A stretch of 64,000 nt of DNA. It comes from Rosellinia necatrix (Eukaryota > Ascomycota > Sordariomycetes > Xylariales > Xylariaceae). Positions 50,607 to 63,830 of this stretch are shown in pieces; positions within the stretch are counted from its first letter, which is position 1, and each line of letters starts with the position of its first letter. Under the pieces are notes generated by a model. It was not told where the DNA came from, searched no databases, and saw only the letters and a program-made list of their open reading frames with translations. The stretch spans positions 4,774,001-4,838,000 of the forward strand of contig JAGYVD010000003.1 of the NCBI GenBank assembly GCA_021209875.1. Reading direction: 5' to 3'. Made by a program: the position numbers and the translations under genes.

Positions 50607-52175
50607 CCTAGACCTAGTTCCCCCTTCCGCCAAGGCGGCGCGTGGACTCAGGGGCCGACCGCGAGAGCTAGAAAACAGGCGATGTAAAAGGCGCTGGCAG
50701 AGAAGGCAAGGCGAGTGCTGCTCCGAGGCATGTGCGTGGGCGAGCGGATGCGCGCGAAAAAAACGGTCGTGTGGGAGGATGAAAAATATCGAGGGTCGAG
50801 ATGCCTGGACGCGACTTCAGACGGCGTGCTTTGACGGGAGCGATAATCCGGGCACTCGCAATGTATCAAGTCATCCGTGCCGGGCAACCTGGAGAGGCAG
50901 GTCAGGGTGGCCGACAAGGAGGTCGTAGTAGGTTGGGCAGGCCGGTAATTGGTGCAGGCGGCGGGATCTGACGATATCGATCGAGCGTCTCCGGAACAAG
51001 GTACTAGGTAGTCATGATGCGACTCGAGCAATTTTGTATCCTGGTCGAGGGAGAAGGCCGGCGCTGGGAATCCAAATCCGTCGCGACTAGTAGCTAGTAA
51101 CGACCGCTCGGTGTGGTCGGTCGGTGGCAGAGGGGACGGGTGTGGGCGAGGAGTGTGTCTAGTAGAAGGGATGAAAGAATGGAACGAATGAACGAACCTG
51201 ACGCGGAGAGCAGAAAGGCAAAAGGCAGGGACGGTACGGCACGACGCCCGACACACACACACAAGGCATGGATCCAAAGAAGCGATGCAGCACAAGGCCA
51301 GAGAGGCCCACTTTGCCTAAATGCGGATTGCTAGCTCCTGGCCAGGCAGGTACCTCAGGTAGTAGTAGTAGTAGTATTAACGTCTAATCTAGGTGGAGGT
51401 ACCTCAGGTAGTAGTCAGTGGATAATGGATACCAAATACCTACCTATACCTAAGCTCTCTCTCCTTCACGCCCTGTCGATATGCTTTCCAGCTGTTTCGA
51501 TACCTAGTACCTAGGTACCTAAGTACCTACCTATAGTTTGTTAGCTGAAAGTCAGGTGGTTTTTTCCCATATCCATTCAATCTCTGTCACAACCTCCTTG
51601 CTAAGTACTACCTACACTTATAGGTAGATACCACCTAAGGGATGTACCTAAAGATGCACTACCTAACGGGAGGTAAGTAGATATGGTATATTTAATTAAC
51701 AGGGTACTTATCTAAAGCTTCTACCGAGGTACCTAGGTAGGTAGGTAGGTACCTAGGTACTTAGGTACTGGCTGCAGAGGGTCCTTACCTACCTGCTATT
51801 GCCCTCCCCTATAGATGCGCTAAATGAAAGTGACAAGACCGGCTTCTAAAGGTAGTTAATCGTGAAATGGAAGTATTGCTTTCCAAGCTCTCCCCAGAGG
51901 CCAGCCAGAAGAAGGGTACAAAAGGCACTTAACTAATCCAACGTACGCGCTGCGTGTTCCGAGCCTATTCCCCCACTTATAAGCAAGTAGTGGACGATGT
52001 GGTGACAACAAGAGTGACGTCGAGTAATATAATATTTTACTATAGGTGGTAACTACCTATTTAAGTATGTAGTGTAGATGAACATAACATCATCCCACCT
52101 TTATTCCTATCAATAAGTGATCGTGGATACAGTAATAACCACAGCAGATAGATATTACATATGACGGGTAAAACG

Positions 52176-52208
52176 TACATCTACATCTACATCTACATCT
52201 ACATCTAC
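52176..52208. repeat. (ACATCT)n hexamer array
   Basis: Five copies of ACATCT at the edge of the AT-rich island. Confidence 0.9.
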
Positions 52209-53218
52209 CATTGCGTTGCAAGCCAGGGTTCCTCACGATGCTGGTCAAGGCACATTTGTCACATGGTAGCTACCATAGCTAGAGCAGACCCAAGGGGGAT
52301 GGATTTCATAAGCATGGTGTTTCTACCTGTAAGATGCCGAATGACAGAACCCTATTCACGAAAATAAACCACCCTAGGCCGGTATCTCCAAGAGTTCAAG
52401 CTTCGACAACAGACCCATCCCACCTATCCCAAGTCACACGTCTATGGGCTTTGAAGAAGAAGAAGAGAGGTCCATAGGCGCGTCTTTACTACTGTATATA
52501 TTTCAAAGCGCGCCATTTGCATCAAATGGAAGGTGTGTTCTCAACAACCTCATGATGTATCTGCCATGGAGTAAAACAATTGATCCTTATAGTTGGATCA
52601 CTAGCAATGCCTCTAATTAAGTCGTCCGCCCCTCGATACTGTAACGGGTTTACTTAATAATTCTAAGCGACAACGTAATCTCGATTAAGTATTAAGTGCA
52701 TATCGGCGTCTGTCACGGAACAGGACTGCAGCACTACCCATGATACCACTGCTGCTAGGATAGCAAAAGTAGAACGTTGTTAACTCGAGCAATTGACTGT
52801 CTCTAGCTACTTATGTATTATCACAGTTAGACCATGACAACGCCCCTTTTATACTGCTTCTCCTTCACTGAATCGTTTTTCGTATTTCCCGTTGCATAGA
52901 GCATACTGCGTCTAAACAACCAAGTTTGTCACAGTTCGTACTGCTGGTAGTTCCAGAAATGACTTATGTTATTGCACAAGGAGGGAAGACTCCTTACTTG
53001 GTCAGTCACCAGCTACTCGCTCCTTTTATATACAGTGTTCTGGCCCGTGACCTAGTGGAGTCCTTAGGTTAGAACTAGTTCCGTGACAAAGTTAGAGAAA
53101 AAGTATAGAAGCCAGCGCTTGTCCAATGGCTCAGTCTAGATAGGATCAACAGTTTATGTCTAGGCGAAAGACGAGCAGAAACCAACATCACCACGTAAAA
53201 GTTGCCCTCTGTTGACGA

Positions 53219-53648
53219 CATGGAAGCCCAAACTACTAGGATATTGGCTGACAGCACAACGAGGATAGATCGTCTGCGCGAAGCCAAGGACCAGCCCGTA
53301 AGGCCCCGGACATGGCGGCTATTATCAGGATAATAAAAAATTCCCAATTGCGATTGTTCTCAACGCCAGCTATGTCAACGCCGAATGAACAATATAATGA
53401 CTATATATAGTTATTAGAAAAGTATGATCGTGATCTTTAATACTCTTATATATTTGCAATAGGGGCATGGGAAGCAGACTAAATTTGAGATCCATCTCTC
53501 TAAGATTATTTATTTACAGCTTACGAATACCTTTCAGATGAAGGCCTTCGCAGAAAGGGGTCTCATATCTGCCGAGCTTGATTGTCGCAACGAAACTATT
53601 GAAGACTTCCTCAAGAAGTTGAGAATCAAGCCAGGCATATCAAAATAG
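53219..53648 (+). pseudogene. Decayed coding fragment, family unknown
   Basis: Stretches with protein-like composition are interrupted by stops. MEAQTTRILADSTTRIDRLR (opening about 53219) runs to TAA near 53332. Next, MSTPNEQYNDYI, a TAG, then LLEKYDRDL and TAA (about 53370-53440, other frame). Then KFEIHLSKIIYLQLTNTF leads to MKAFAERGLISAELDCRNE and ends DFLKKLRIKPGISK with TAG at about 53646-53648. These read like pieces of one gene broken by substitutions and shifts. I cannot name the family. Confidence 0.4.
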
Positions 53649-53772
53649 TAATGGAACAAACTGGGCGTAATGTGAAGGCATCAACTACCGATAAAGCCGC
53701 GTCGTCAAAATCGCTATCTAGCATTATAACATTGTTCTCATCGAGTTCCTGTCGTTCAATAAAATACTTGGT

Positions 53773-54150
53773 CTAGTATCCCGGCACCAATTGGGAACAC
53801 TGGTCAATTGTCAGCCATCCCAAGCCTGTACGAGCGAGCAAGTATTCAATTTGGTTTGGAAGAGTGCTGAACCCGCATTCGGCGCTGCCGAAAATTCGAA
53901 AGGCTTCAATTTCTTCGGTAGTCGTGATCTCGACGTAGTTACCCGTGACTGCGTAGTTATCTTGAATGCGACGTCTGGCGATGGCTTCCAATTGTTCCTT
54001 GACCTGTGAGTACAACTTCGATGCGGAAGGCTGGTGATGTGGCGCGATTCGACCCTGCTTAGCGATGACTTTTACAATGATGTCAGGCACCCCTATCACA
54101 CACAGTAAGAGCCACACCAAGCACCCATGCAGATGCCTAAAACGAGTCAT
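53773..54150 (-). CDS. Doubtful 125-codon ORF in AT-rich island
   Basis: An uninterrupted minus-strand frame opening MTRFRHLHGCLVWLLLCVIG, which looks like a hydrophobic signal or anchor segment, followed by a mixed polar part with KEQLEAIARRRIQDNYAV and a C-terminal ECGFSTLPNQIEYLLARTGL. No known domain is recognised. In an AT-rich tract a frame of this length with balanced composition is unlikely to be pure chance, but it may be the 3' remnant of a larger gene rather than a functional unit. Confidence 0.35.
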   Translation of the reverse strand: MTRFRHLHGCLVWLLLCVIGVPDIIVKVIAKQGRIAPHHQPSASKLYSQVKEQLEAIARRRIQDNYAVTGNYVEITTTEEIEAFRIFGSAECGFSTLPNQIEYLLARTGLGWLTIDQCSQLVPGY

Positions 54151-54312
54151 ATAATGGTACTGAAACTTAACCTAAAGTTACGCGGGATAAATACCTGCCC
54201 GAAGATCCGCTGATCATAACTGACCTAACTATTGGTTAGACCCCCTAATAGAACTAGATGGTAGAGCTGTCATCATTCCTGTCAGATAAATGGATCACAT
54301 AACGAGGTACCT

Positions 54313-54330
54313 GCTACCCTAGCGGGTAGC
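54313..54330. repeat. Short inverted repeat
   Basis: GCTACCC and GGGTAGC separated by four bases form a perfect 7-bp stem. A 12-bp palindrome CCATCTAGATGG lies 40 bases further on (54370-54381). No element can be tied to them. Confidence 0.6.
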
Positions 54331-55118
54331 TCTAGAAGCATATCTGTGCATATAAGAACTAAAGGCCTCCCATCTAGATGGTAGGCTCAGGAATCAATGA
54401 TATTGAGCCCTACCCCTATACTAAGCTATCTACCTACGACCCAGCTGCTGCCTCACAGTGACTAGACCTCACTCTGAATATTCTGAACATCACAATTCCT
54501 AAGGCGGTGTTATTTGAAGTTACAAGCTGATGTAAGCCTATTTTGGCAAAGGTGTAATCTAGTTATACCAGAATAAAATAAGAGTTGCGAATCAGTTCCT
54601 AAATAATTACCCTAAACCAAACTCAGTTCAACATTAATATACTATTTTTGGTCTTAAAAAAACTATCCTGAACTAGTAAAGTCACGAAACCATACAATTA
54701 TAACTGTTATAAACCAACTTAGTTATTAACGGCAACTACCGATAGTTATAGTGACAGCAGTATAGTTATTAGTTATATCAAATGGGGCTCCTCTAGAGGT
54801 GCTCTAGCCTGCTAAATCAATGTCCTCTGAGATCCTACTACTATTGGCTGCAGCATACACTACCAACATAGGCCCTAAATATAATAGGTGTGTAATCGTT
54901 TCCTCCTTCAAGCTTTCGTCTTGTCTTCACGAGAACTCGTTGGCTAACAGTTCGGGGGATATACCAAGCGCGAGATGACCTACGAACATCAATCGGCCAA
55001 AGATGTTGCTCAGCTAGACAAGAACGGTCCGGTTGACTGTCGTTATGGCTTTCCCTAACAGGCTTTGTGAGCCCTGTATTAAAGCCCTCAACCAAGTTCA
55101 AAAAGGCAGCGACTGTAG

Positions 55119-55277
55119 TACCTCGTTATTGCTGATCTCTCTGCGGAATATTGGTTCGATGATTCGTGGGCTGATGTGCCTCCTGAGCTTACCAAGGGCT
55201 CAAAGATTGCTCTGTCTACACTGGCTGTTGTACTACTTCTGCTTAGCTCAGCGTTGCTTCTATACCTGACCTTATAG
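55119..55277 (+). pseudogene. Fragment encoding a C-terminal membrane helix
   Basis: A frame following an in-frame stop reads YLVIADLSAEYWFDDSWADV, then PPELTKGSK and a hydrophobic ALSTLAVVLLLLSSALLLYL segment before TAG. This looks like the last 50 residues of a membrane protein with a single C-terminal helix; nothing upstream connects to it in frame. Probably a relic. Confidence 0.35.
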
Positions 55278-56500
55278 CGATCAGTCTGTCACACGGACCA
55301 GTGGTGCCAGAGATACGCTAAGCTTAAAAAAGAATGATAGAAATGCTAAAACATTTGTTAAAAAGCAATAATATAAAAGGAAGACTAACATGTATAACTA
55401 AAGCTGGAAAGTTGACTAATTATTTATAGAAATAAAAAATTAAACTATATAAACATAAATAGCTGCTTAAGCAAAAATAAGTACTGAGATTTTTTATTTA
55501 TTTTTTTATTGCTCCTTAAAGCCAAAATTCTAAGCCAAGCCTTGTCACACAGTCCTACAATTATGGGAATTCGTAGTTAATCTGGCGCGGTTACTATGCT
55601 ATCTCCTAAAAAACAACATCAATGTCCTCTAAGACAACGTTCTGCCATCCAGTCTGACAGGCCATATCTATGAACATGGGATCAGTCACCACCTTGTTGT
55701 ACCTGCAGCCTCCTTTGTCCCACATGTGATACGTTAGTTTCGTTGTATTCGCTTAATTCTCAACATCCCGTTCAACAACACCACCATGTTGGTGTCGCGG
55801 AGTGCCATATATGCCGTTAATTCCAACTGGGGTTAACGGCGTCGTTTTCCGTCACGGTTGGGGAGTGGCTTGTCGGGGTTGTAGGCGAGACACCCCCGGT
55901 GAAATCAACTGCTTCGATATATTTACTGTGAAATAGGGGGCCGTGCTGTTGACAGCAGCGGCAAGCGCGTGGTTATGAAAGCATTTGACGACCTCTGAAG
56001 GGACCAGTCGTCCTAATTACGCAAAGCCGCTCCTCGGTTGATAATCTGAACCAAGGCGCCAGTCCTTAACAGTACCAATCGGAAGGCATTTTGAGGAATC
56101 TTTGGGGCAACTCCAACCAAGAACAGCCATCTCATCCGGCTGACACTGTTATATCGTGGGAATGCCCTCCAACCCGACATCAGAAAGCACGAGGTTCATC
56201 GGGAGGCTCACATTCTCTGTTGACGCTTGTTGCCAATCCGACGAGCGTCTTGGCGAGGGGCAGGCACCTACCTACCTATGCATATACCGTGGGTAGGCAG
56301 GTATGGAATTATATTAATTACCCTTACGTAAATCCGCCATGGCGACCCTGCTCTTATTGATGATTGTCAATGCGGCACACTAACATCTCATCTGGCGCTC
56401 TCTAGCTAATTGACGGGAGAGCGCATGGGAGGGCGGCTGGGATCCCGAGTTTTCTGGGGGCGGCTCCCCTGCTCAAGTAGGTATGGTGAGGTAAGTATAG

Positions 56501-56532
56501 GTATGGTATGGTATGGTATGGTATGGTATGGT
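56501..56532. repeat. (GTATG)n pentamer array
   Basis: Six GTATG units in intergenic DNA; the translation MVWYGMVWYG arises from it and is not a gene. Confidence 0.9.
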
Positions 56533-59290
56533 TGTACACACTATGTAGTGTACGTGTATGTGAAATACCTTGCCGTCGTTTATGACGATGATGGTGAGGT
56601 GAACTCTGGCACGGACCAGGTTGGCACCAGCCATAGCCCTCTTCTAGATGCCACTAATGTGATGCAACCTTGACCATCTTCCTTAGAGGCGGCACTCGAG
56701 ACAGGATTGCCACAGCAGCTCCACGATCTCTGCTGTACACAACCGGTACATACATACATATGTAGTGTAAGTGTATCTGCCACGGTAGTGCGCACCAGGC
56801 CAGGCGGGCGCTGCCAGGGTGTGCCAAGCACATCATCCCGAGACGAAACAGATTAGTCCGTGTTGGATTCACCGTGGGCCCGAGGTGGAGACGTACCTTC
56901 CAGTTTACCTACTTAAGTAGGCGCGCTAACCCGGCAGCCCAGATACACTACACTACAGTAAATCCCGCTAGTTACAGGTACCTTACCCCGTACCTATGCA
57001 CACGGCCTGGTTGGGGCGTTATGTTACGGCGCACGCCCAATCCTGTAACCTCAGGCTGTCACCTGCGCGCTCGACCGTCCGTGCGCACCGTTTATCCACC
57101 GGGGGGGGGTATCAAGGCACGAACCGTCCTCTTCAGTGCGTGTGGGGGGGTTTACAGAGCAGGTGCTACTTGCACAATACATACAATACATACACTACAT
57201 ACTTGTACATGGGATTACATATTCATTGACTTTTCCCTGGCCACAGAACAGAGGCCCTGGGCAACAACCACTTGTGGTAGTTTAACTACCTACACTACTA
57301 CTTGTGCTCCGCGTTGACTTTGTCAAGAACTCTGGGGCTCGACGACGGCCATGTCACGGCCAATTGGTCAGGCCCATGAACGAACCGGACCAGCCCGAGG
57401 AGGCATCGTCATCCTCTCGACTTCGTTTCCTCTTATTTCTTCAGGTCCGCTCCAAGTCTTGATCGCGTAACCGTTCATCCGTTGTGCCGGATCCTTCCGA
57501 CCTACACCTGCTTGGCCTTGCATGCTGCTAGATGTTAGCACACTTACGCGGGCATGATGCGAGATAGGGCGTGGGGCCTGACTATTCTCTAGGGATACTA
57601 GCTCGGTTGCCCCGTGTGATCCAGGGCTTGATATCTCCGACCCTGGCTGGGTCTCACGGCAGTGTGTGTACATACATACAAGTACGGTATCATGATTTCT
57701 CTGGGCAGAAGAGCCTGGGCTCTCGCCGGGCTCTCTCTCTCTCCTCAATTCTGATGTCGCTGACAAAAGGTAGGGAGGGTCCTAGGGTCCTAGGGTCCAA
57801 GGGTCCTGTCCTCCTTTGTTTGTCACTACGGCCCCTAACTAACTACCTACTAACTCCCGATTTCTCGCAAGCGAGGTGTCTTTGTGGGTTAAACACAATC
57901 TCTCTCCCCTCCTAGCTCCCGAATCCCGTAATCTCGCGCTGGAGCTAGGTACAGTATGGTATGGAGAGAACTCGATTGATTCTACACTATTTCATATCCT
58001 GCCCACATATCTAGCGCTGGTCGTGGTATGGAACCAATCTAGATAAACTTATATTCGACGTTGTCACCAGTGGATGAATGTGGCCTGATAGTTCTGGTAG
58101 TTATGAGCAACACCGTTGTGCACCGGCCTTGGCTCCTAGACGGTATACACTGACCGGCGGTTTCATGCATGCATATTCGTCACAGCTAAGTAGACGTCGA
58201 AACTGATATATGATGGACGCGCCCTCGACCGGTGATGTGATATCACTTGGATATCAACCACCCCCCCGGTCCATAGTATAGGGTGCATATTCTTAACTCT
58301 GCAGTGACCCCAGTGATCATCAAAACAGCAGAGGTCGGTTTCATTCAACTCAACTCTCTCCGGCACGCGGATGTGCCTCTGCCTCTCTCTGGATGCGCCT
58401 CAAACGTTGGCCGCTTTGCCAATCTACCGACATCTTCACCATCCAACCCATTTGCATGCGCTGCTGTATGCACAGCATTGACTTTGTCCTGCCGCCGTGG
58501 CACCGACATACTCGCAGGCTGAGAGACTGCACCTATCAAGTGCCCTTGCTACCCCGTCTGATGCCGCTCTCGAGGTACTGTAACGTCGGATTTCGTCAAA
58601 GCTCACGCAGTACATGTGTGTCGGCCGGGCTTCCGCTCAGTCGGATGGTAGAAAACTGTAGAATTTCCCTCCAGTCGCAAAGATAAATCTTTTGCGGTCT
58701 GCGGTCTTCGGTCTTCGAGAACCCGGCCTTTGAGAACCTCCCAACCTACTTACCTGCTCTCTTCCCCCCAACCCCAACCCCAACCCCCCCTCGACGCAAA
58801 AACCCCACGCCACGATCTGAGACCCTCTCCTGACTCACTTCGCCCAAGTCTCAATACTATCGTGAGACGGTTGATAGGCCGGAGTTCAGCGCGCGCAAGC
58901 CTTGCGAGGCTGGATTGGGATGGTTAAATACGCCTAGACCGAAAAAACAAAATAACTAAACGCCACTCCGGATCTGAGACGCCCTGCAACTCACAGCTGC
59001 CTTGGTATCGCCCGGCCTCCCACACTCTCCGGATTAGCGCGCGCATAAGCGGCCAGAATTCCTATTCGAACACACCCCAACATTCTTCAGACATTTTTCA
59101 AAGGCTGCCTGAGAAGTGACGTCTACTAACACAACGTGCATTGCGTGTGCGAGCTCGGCTGAGGTCTTAGGATTGGTGGGATACCGATTGGTGGCGCAAA
59201 GCTTTACTTAACTCCCCGACTTTAGCAGAAAAGAAAGGTCGCCGAAATTCGCCGGCTTTTCTGGCCTTTCAACTTCAGATTGGAGGCAAA

Positions 59291-60949
59291 ATGGCGGGCT
59301 TCGTACCATTGGCATTGCACAAAGAAGTCGGTAACCGGTCGAGCATGGGGCCCTCATTAACAGAGACAAGACGGAGATCATGCTTCTCGCAGCCCTCCCC
59401 TCCGCTGAGGCACCAAAACCACCACCGGCAACAGTCACTGCCTTCGCTGGGATCGGCCATGCGCGCCTCACTGATAGCCTCGTCGACGCTGGTGGTAACC
59501 CCCGCAAACGCTTTGGAGTGGAAGAAAACGATCCAAGAGGTGAAGCGGAAATACCTGGCCCGCAAGTATCGGTCGTGTTCAATGCAGTGCTCCGAGATCT
59601 TGGACAACCTGGGAGACGCATCTGCCATTGAGCCGCTGCACTTGATCTACTTACATTTCTACGCCGCATCTTCTTTTGAATGGTGCGCCCGGCCCCTCTC
59701 CTCGTCATCCGCCTACCGAACCAAGTTACTATGTAGTGCGCAGACACACTACGCCGAGGCGGAGACCCTGATCGTAGCGACGGAGTGGGATATGGCCGAG
59801 AGAGCGCGGTCGCCATCCTCCTTCTCAACGACCAGCCTCAACTCTCCCGGCCTCTCGGCTAGTTCAAGGACGACGGATGAAGGCAGCACCACCTCGTCGC
59901 CACGGACGAGCCTGTTTTTCCTCGACGACGAACCGCCAGTGAAGCCGACCCAGCCCTTGCGAGTGAAGCCTAAGAAGAAGGTCTCGTTTTCGGGCCTGCC
60001 GGAATTCTTCGAGTTTCAGCCGGAACCGTACATCCGCCCCGACAGCCCGACGCTCGGCTGGGAGGATCACCTCTCCGTGTCATCATCGCATGACATAATC
60101 GCCTCCTTTCCGATGTCGCCGAAGAAGCTCAGTCTAACGTCCATAATGAAACCACTACCCGAGGAAAACAAGAGTCAGGTACCGATTGCCACTAATACGC
60201 AAGCCGGGTCCGGACCCTCCTTTAGAGAGAGGATGAGAGCCACAACGCCAGTCACACCGATGTCGATAAGCAAGAACGCCGCCCCGATAGATCAAGAATA
60301 TCACCTGGACCGGAACGATGCATCCGGTAATAGTAGTACTAGTACCTTTAATCTCGAAACCTTCCTCCAGATGCGCGCCTTGAACCGCGTGCGCGGGCAG
60401 CTCTCGGCGTTACGCGATCAGGTTTGCCGCCACCGTGCTGCCGTCGATAACCTCCTAGCGGCACCGATCGACCCGCCGCATACGCCCACGCAATCAAGCG
60501 AGTCGCACACCGTTACCTCGGCCCGGCGGCCGCTCGTAGAGAGCCCACCGTGTAGCCCTGGATGTCTTCAACCTAGCCTTCAACCTAATCCCGAACCTGA
60601 GCTCACCCCTTCACTGTCAGCGTCGTGGCCCCCGCCGCCGAAGTCGTCGAAAGGCTCAACACGGCCAGTCCTCCGCGTCCAGACCGACATCCGAGACGAC
60701 GACACCGCGCACCGCCACCACCTGCGGCGATACAGTCTAGCATCAGCGTCTGCCGGCCTCCGCGGGGGGGACGACACCACCCCGATCACGCCCTCGAGCA
60801 TAATGTCCCCGCCGCTGTCCGCCGGCGGCGACCTCCGCGACCGCATCGAGCGCCTCCGCGCGGCCGGGTGGCGGCGCAAGCGCTTCGACGGCCGGCGGTA
60901 CGAGGCGCTGCGGGAGCAGGTGCTGGGCGAGCTCGAACCATGTTGTTGA
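59291..60949 (+). CDS. Intronless fungal protein of unknown function
   Basis: A single open frame of 552 residues. An apparently helical N-terminal unit (about residues 70-165: LEWKKTIQEVKRKYLARKYR, CSMQCSEILDNL, PLHLIYLHFYAASSFEW, AQTHYAEAETLI) resembles a TPR-like helical hairpin array and is the most conserved-looking part. A long Ser/Pro/Thr-rich middle contains a KPKKKVSFSGLPEFFEF motif, which resembles a KVxF-type PP1 docking site (KVSF). A helix near 360-390 (MRALNRVRGQLSALRDQVCRHRAAV) and a basic C-terminus (LRAAGWRRKRFDGRRYEALREQ) end the protein. I recognise no named domain. The only support for the start is that it is the first ATG in frame. Confidence 0.8.
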   Translation: MAGFVPLALHKEVGNRSSMGPSLTETRRRSCFSQPSPPLRHQNHHRQQSLPSLGSAMRASLIASSTLVVTPANALEWKKTIQEVKRKYLARKYRSCSMQCSEILDNLGDASAIEPLHLIYLHFYAASSFEWCARPLSSSSAYRTKLLCSAQTHYAEAETLIVATEWDMAERARSPSSFSTTSLNSPGLSASSRTTDEGSTTSSPRTSLFFLDDEPPVKPTQPLRVKPKKKVSFSGLPEFFEFQPEPYIRPDSPTLGWEDHLSVSSSHDIIASFPMSPKKLSLTSIMKPLPEENKSQVPIATNTQAGSGPSFRERMRATTPVTPMSISKNAAPIDQEYHLDRNDASGNSSTSTFNLETFLQMRALNRVRGQLSALRDQVCRHRAAVDNLLAAPIDPPHTPTQSSESHTVTSARRPLVESPPCSPGCLQPSLQPNPEPELTPSLSASWPPPPKSSKGSTRPVLRVQTDIRDDDTAHRHHLRRYSLASASAGLRGGDDTTPITPSSIMSPPLSAGGDLRDRIERLRAAGWRRKRFDGRRYEALREQVLGELEPCC

Positions 60950-61167
60950 GACCCCCGCCTTTTAAATACTCTCCCCTTCCCTTTCTTGCCTTCCAGTGCA
61001 AATTGGCAGGTTTGGCGGAGGAATACGAATGAATGAATGAAATCCTTTCGGGAAAGAATCTTAAAAAAAAATAATCAAAAAAAAATGGGGAAAGTGGGAG
61101 TCGGTTGTTACTAGCGATATTAGAGAGATACAGCTCCTGAAGAGGAAGCTCGGATGATGGATACACA

Positions 61168-61204
<37 letters not shown>

Positions 61205-62423
61205 TCTGTGTTAACTCACCTTCGATGGCGCTATTTGCCTGGTGGAGGTACCTCCTATATAGCGCACGCGTGCACCGACCACGATATCAAAGGAGTTGAA
61301 CGGGATTATAATGTATATACACATACACACTTGCGTTGTTGCATTTTCACAGCCATGGCCCTAGTCGGCCGCCTCGGGTCGCTTTCCAAGGGAAGGGAAG
61401 GCGTAGAATTCTTTTCATAGAGCTTCTGTTGCTCTGCCTAGATTCTAAGGAAAAAAAAAAAAAAAAAGGTTTATTATTAAATACTAAACACAAACCACGC
61501 GCTGGAAGTCTGAAATGGGGCCGTTGTCATTCGTTCTCCGCATATCTCTTTGCGCCTTGTGAGCTTTGCATGGTCCCTGTCGCCCATGTAGTCTAAGAGG
61601 GAAAGGTGACCTTGAAACGTCTGTATCAGTGGGCTTAGAAATGTGGAGGGAGAGGGATACGGAAATAAATAGAAACTGGACGACACAGCTTATGGTAATG
61701 GCACGCACGTCAATTATAAACCACCATATTGGATGTGTAGGGTAAAGTGATGAGAGGGACAGTGGCTCATCTTTCTGCTAGCTTTACGTCTCTTCTTCGA
61801 CGGATAAATCGCGCTTATATGGCAGTTAGTGGAAGAACCATATATACATGCGCCGGAATACATTCAGTAGGAACGGTTATAACGGCTATATTGGACTGCT
61901 TTAATAATCGATGAGCAAATCACTCGCCTTGTTACTATTATTTATAATGATAAAAATTCGGATGTACTTTTTCATGTATTTAGCTAAACGGAGGGGCTGG
62001 CCCTATTATTTCATTGTTTGCGGCAGGCGAACTCCACTTATATTTATGATGATAACAGTCTCGAGGTTAGCATAGCCTAAGAGAATAGACATACACCAGT
62101 CAAATAAATCAACCATCCTCCTGCAAACGCCCAACGATAACACAAGGCCAGCAGCCATAAATCGAAATGTACGCAAGGAATAAAGTCCTTGTTTAGTAAC
62201 GAAAGCGCGCAGTATGGTATGGCGCCGTGCCAAATTTTGTGTCAATAATATAACTCCTGATCCTGGATGTTGGATCGCTTCTTCCTTCCGGATGACTCCC
62301 CACCTCTTGATGCCTACTGACGTCCCTGCGCCTGGCAAGGAAAGGTGTCGCTTAACCAAGCCATTCGGTAGGCTGAGAGTCGCGTAGCGGTCTCTCCCGC
62401 TATTAGACTATGATCGTAATCTT
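60950..62423. other. Convergent spacer before the CaM-kinase gene
   Basis: No gene is supported. It contains the CA/GA compound repeat at 61161-61204 and poly-A runs near 61061-61085 and 61450-61467. Confidence 0.5.
61161..61204. repeat. (CA)n(GA)n compound dinucleotide repeat
   Basis: About 11 CA units directly followed by about 10 GA units. Confidence 0.95.

Positions 62424-63830
<1,407 letters not shown>

Larger units (their letters stand above)
50607..59290. other. 8.7 kb gene-poor region with AT-rich degenerate island
   Basis: No intact gene is recognised. 50.6-51.3 kb is the MED14 promoter side. 51.3-51.8 kb is dense in TACCTAGGTAC blocks and a (TAG)n run. About 52.0-55.6 kb is AT-rich and holds decayed coding scraps listed separately. 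55.7-59.2 kb is again mixed sequence with simple repeats (TATGG array 56501-56532; CCTAGGGT repeats 57780-57806; CGGTCTTCGGTCTTCG near 58700-58718; CCCCAACCCCAACCCC near 58766-58788) and no supportable frame. Confidence 0.55.

Noticed and set aside
50648..51295. 215-codon minus-strand frame upstream of MED14
   Set aside because: Low-complexity Ser/Pro/His sequence without similarity; likely promoter or leader of MED14.
58766..58788. CCCCAA repeats as an internal telomere-like tract
   Set aside because: Only about three copies, fungal telomeres are normally TTAGGG, and the tract is a simple C-rich repeat like the one at 45550.
60625..61184. Overlapping frames on both strands at the end of the 59291 gene
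   Set aside because: Arg/Pro-rich shadows of the GC-rich 3' end of the real gene.
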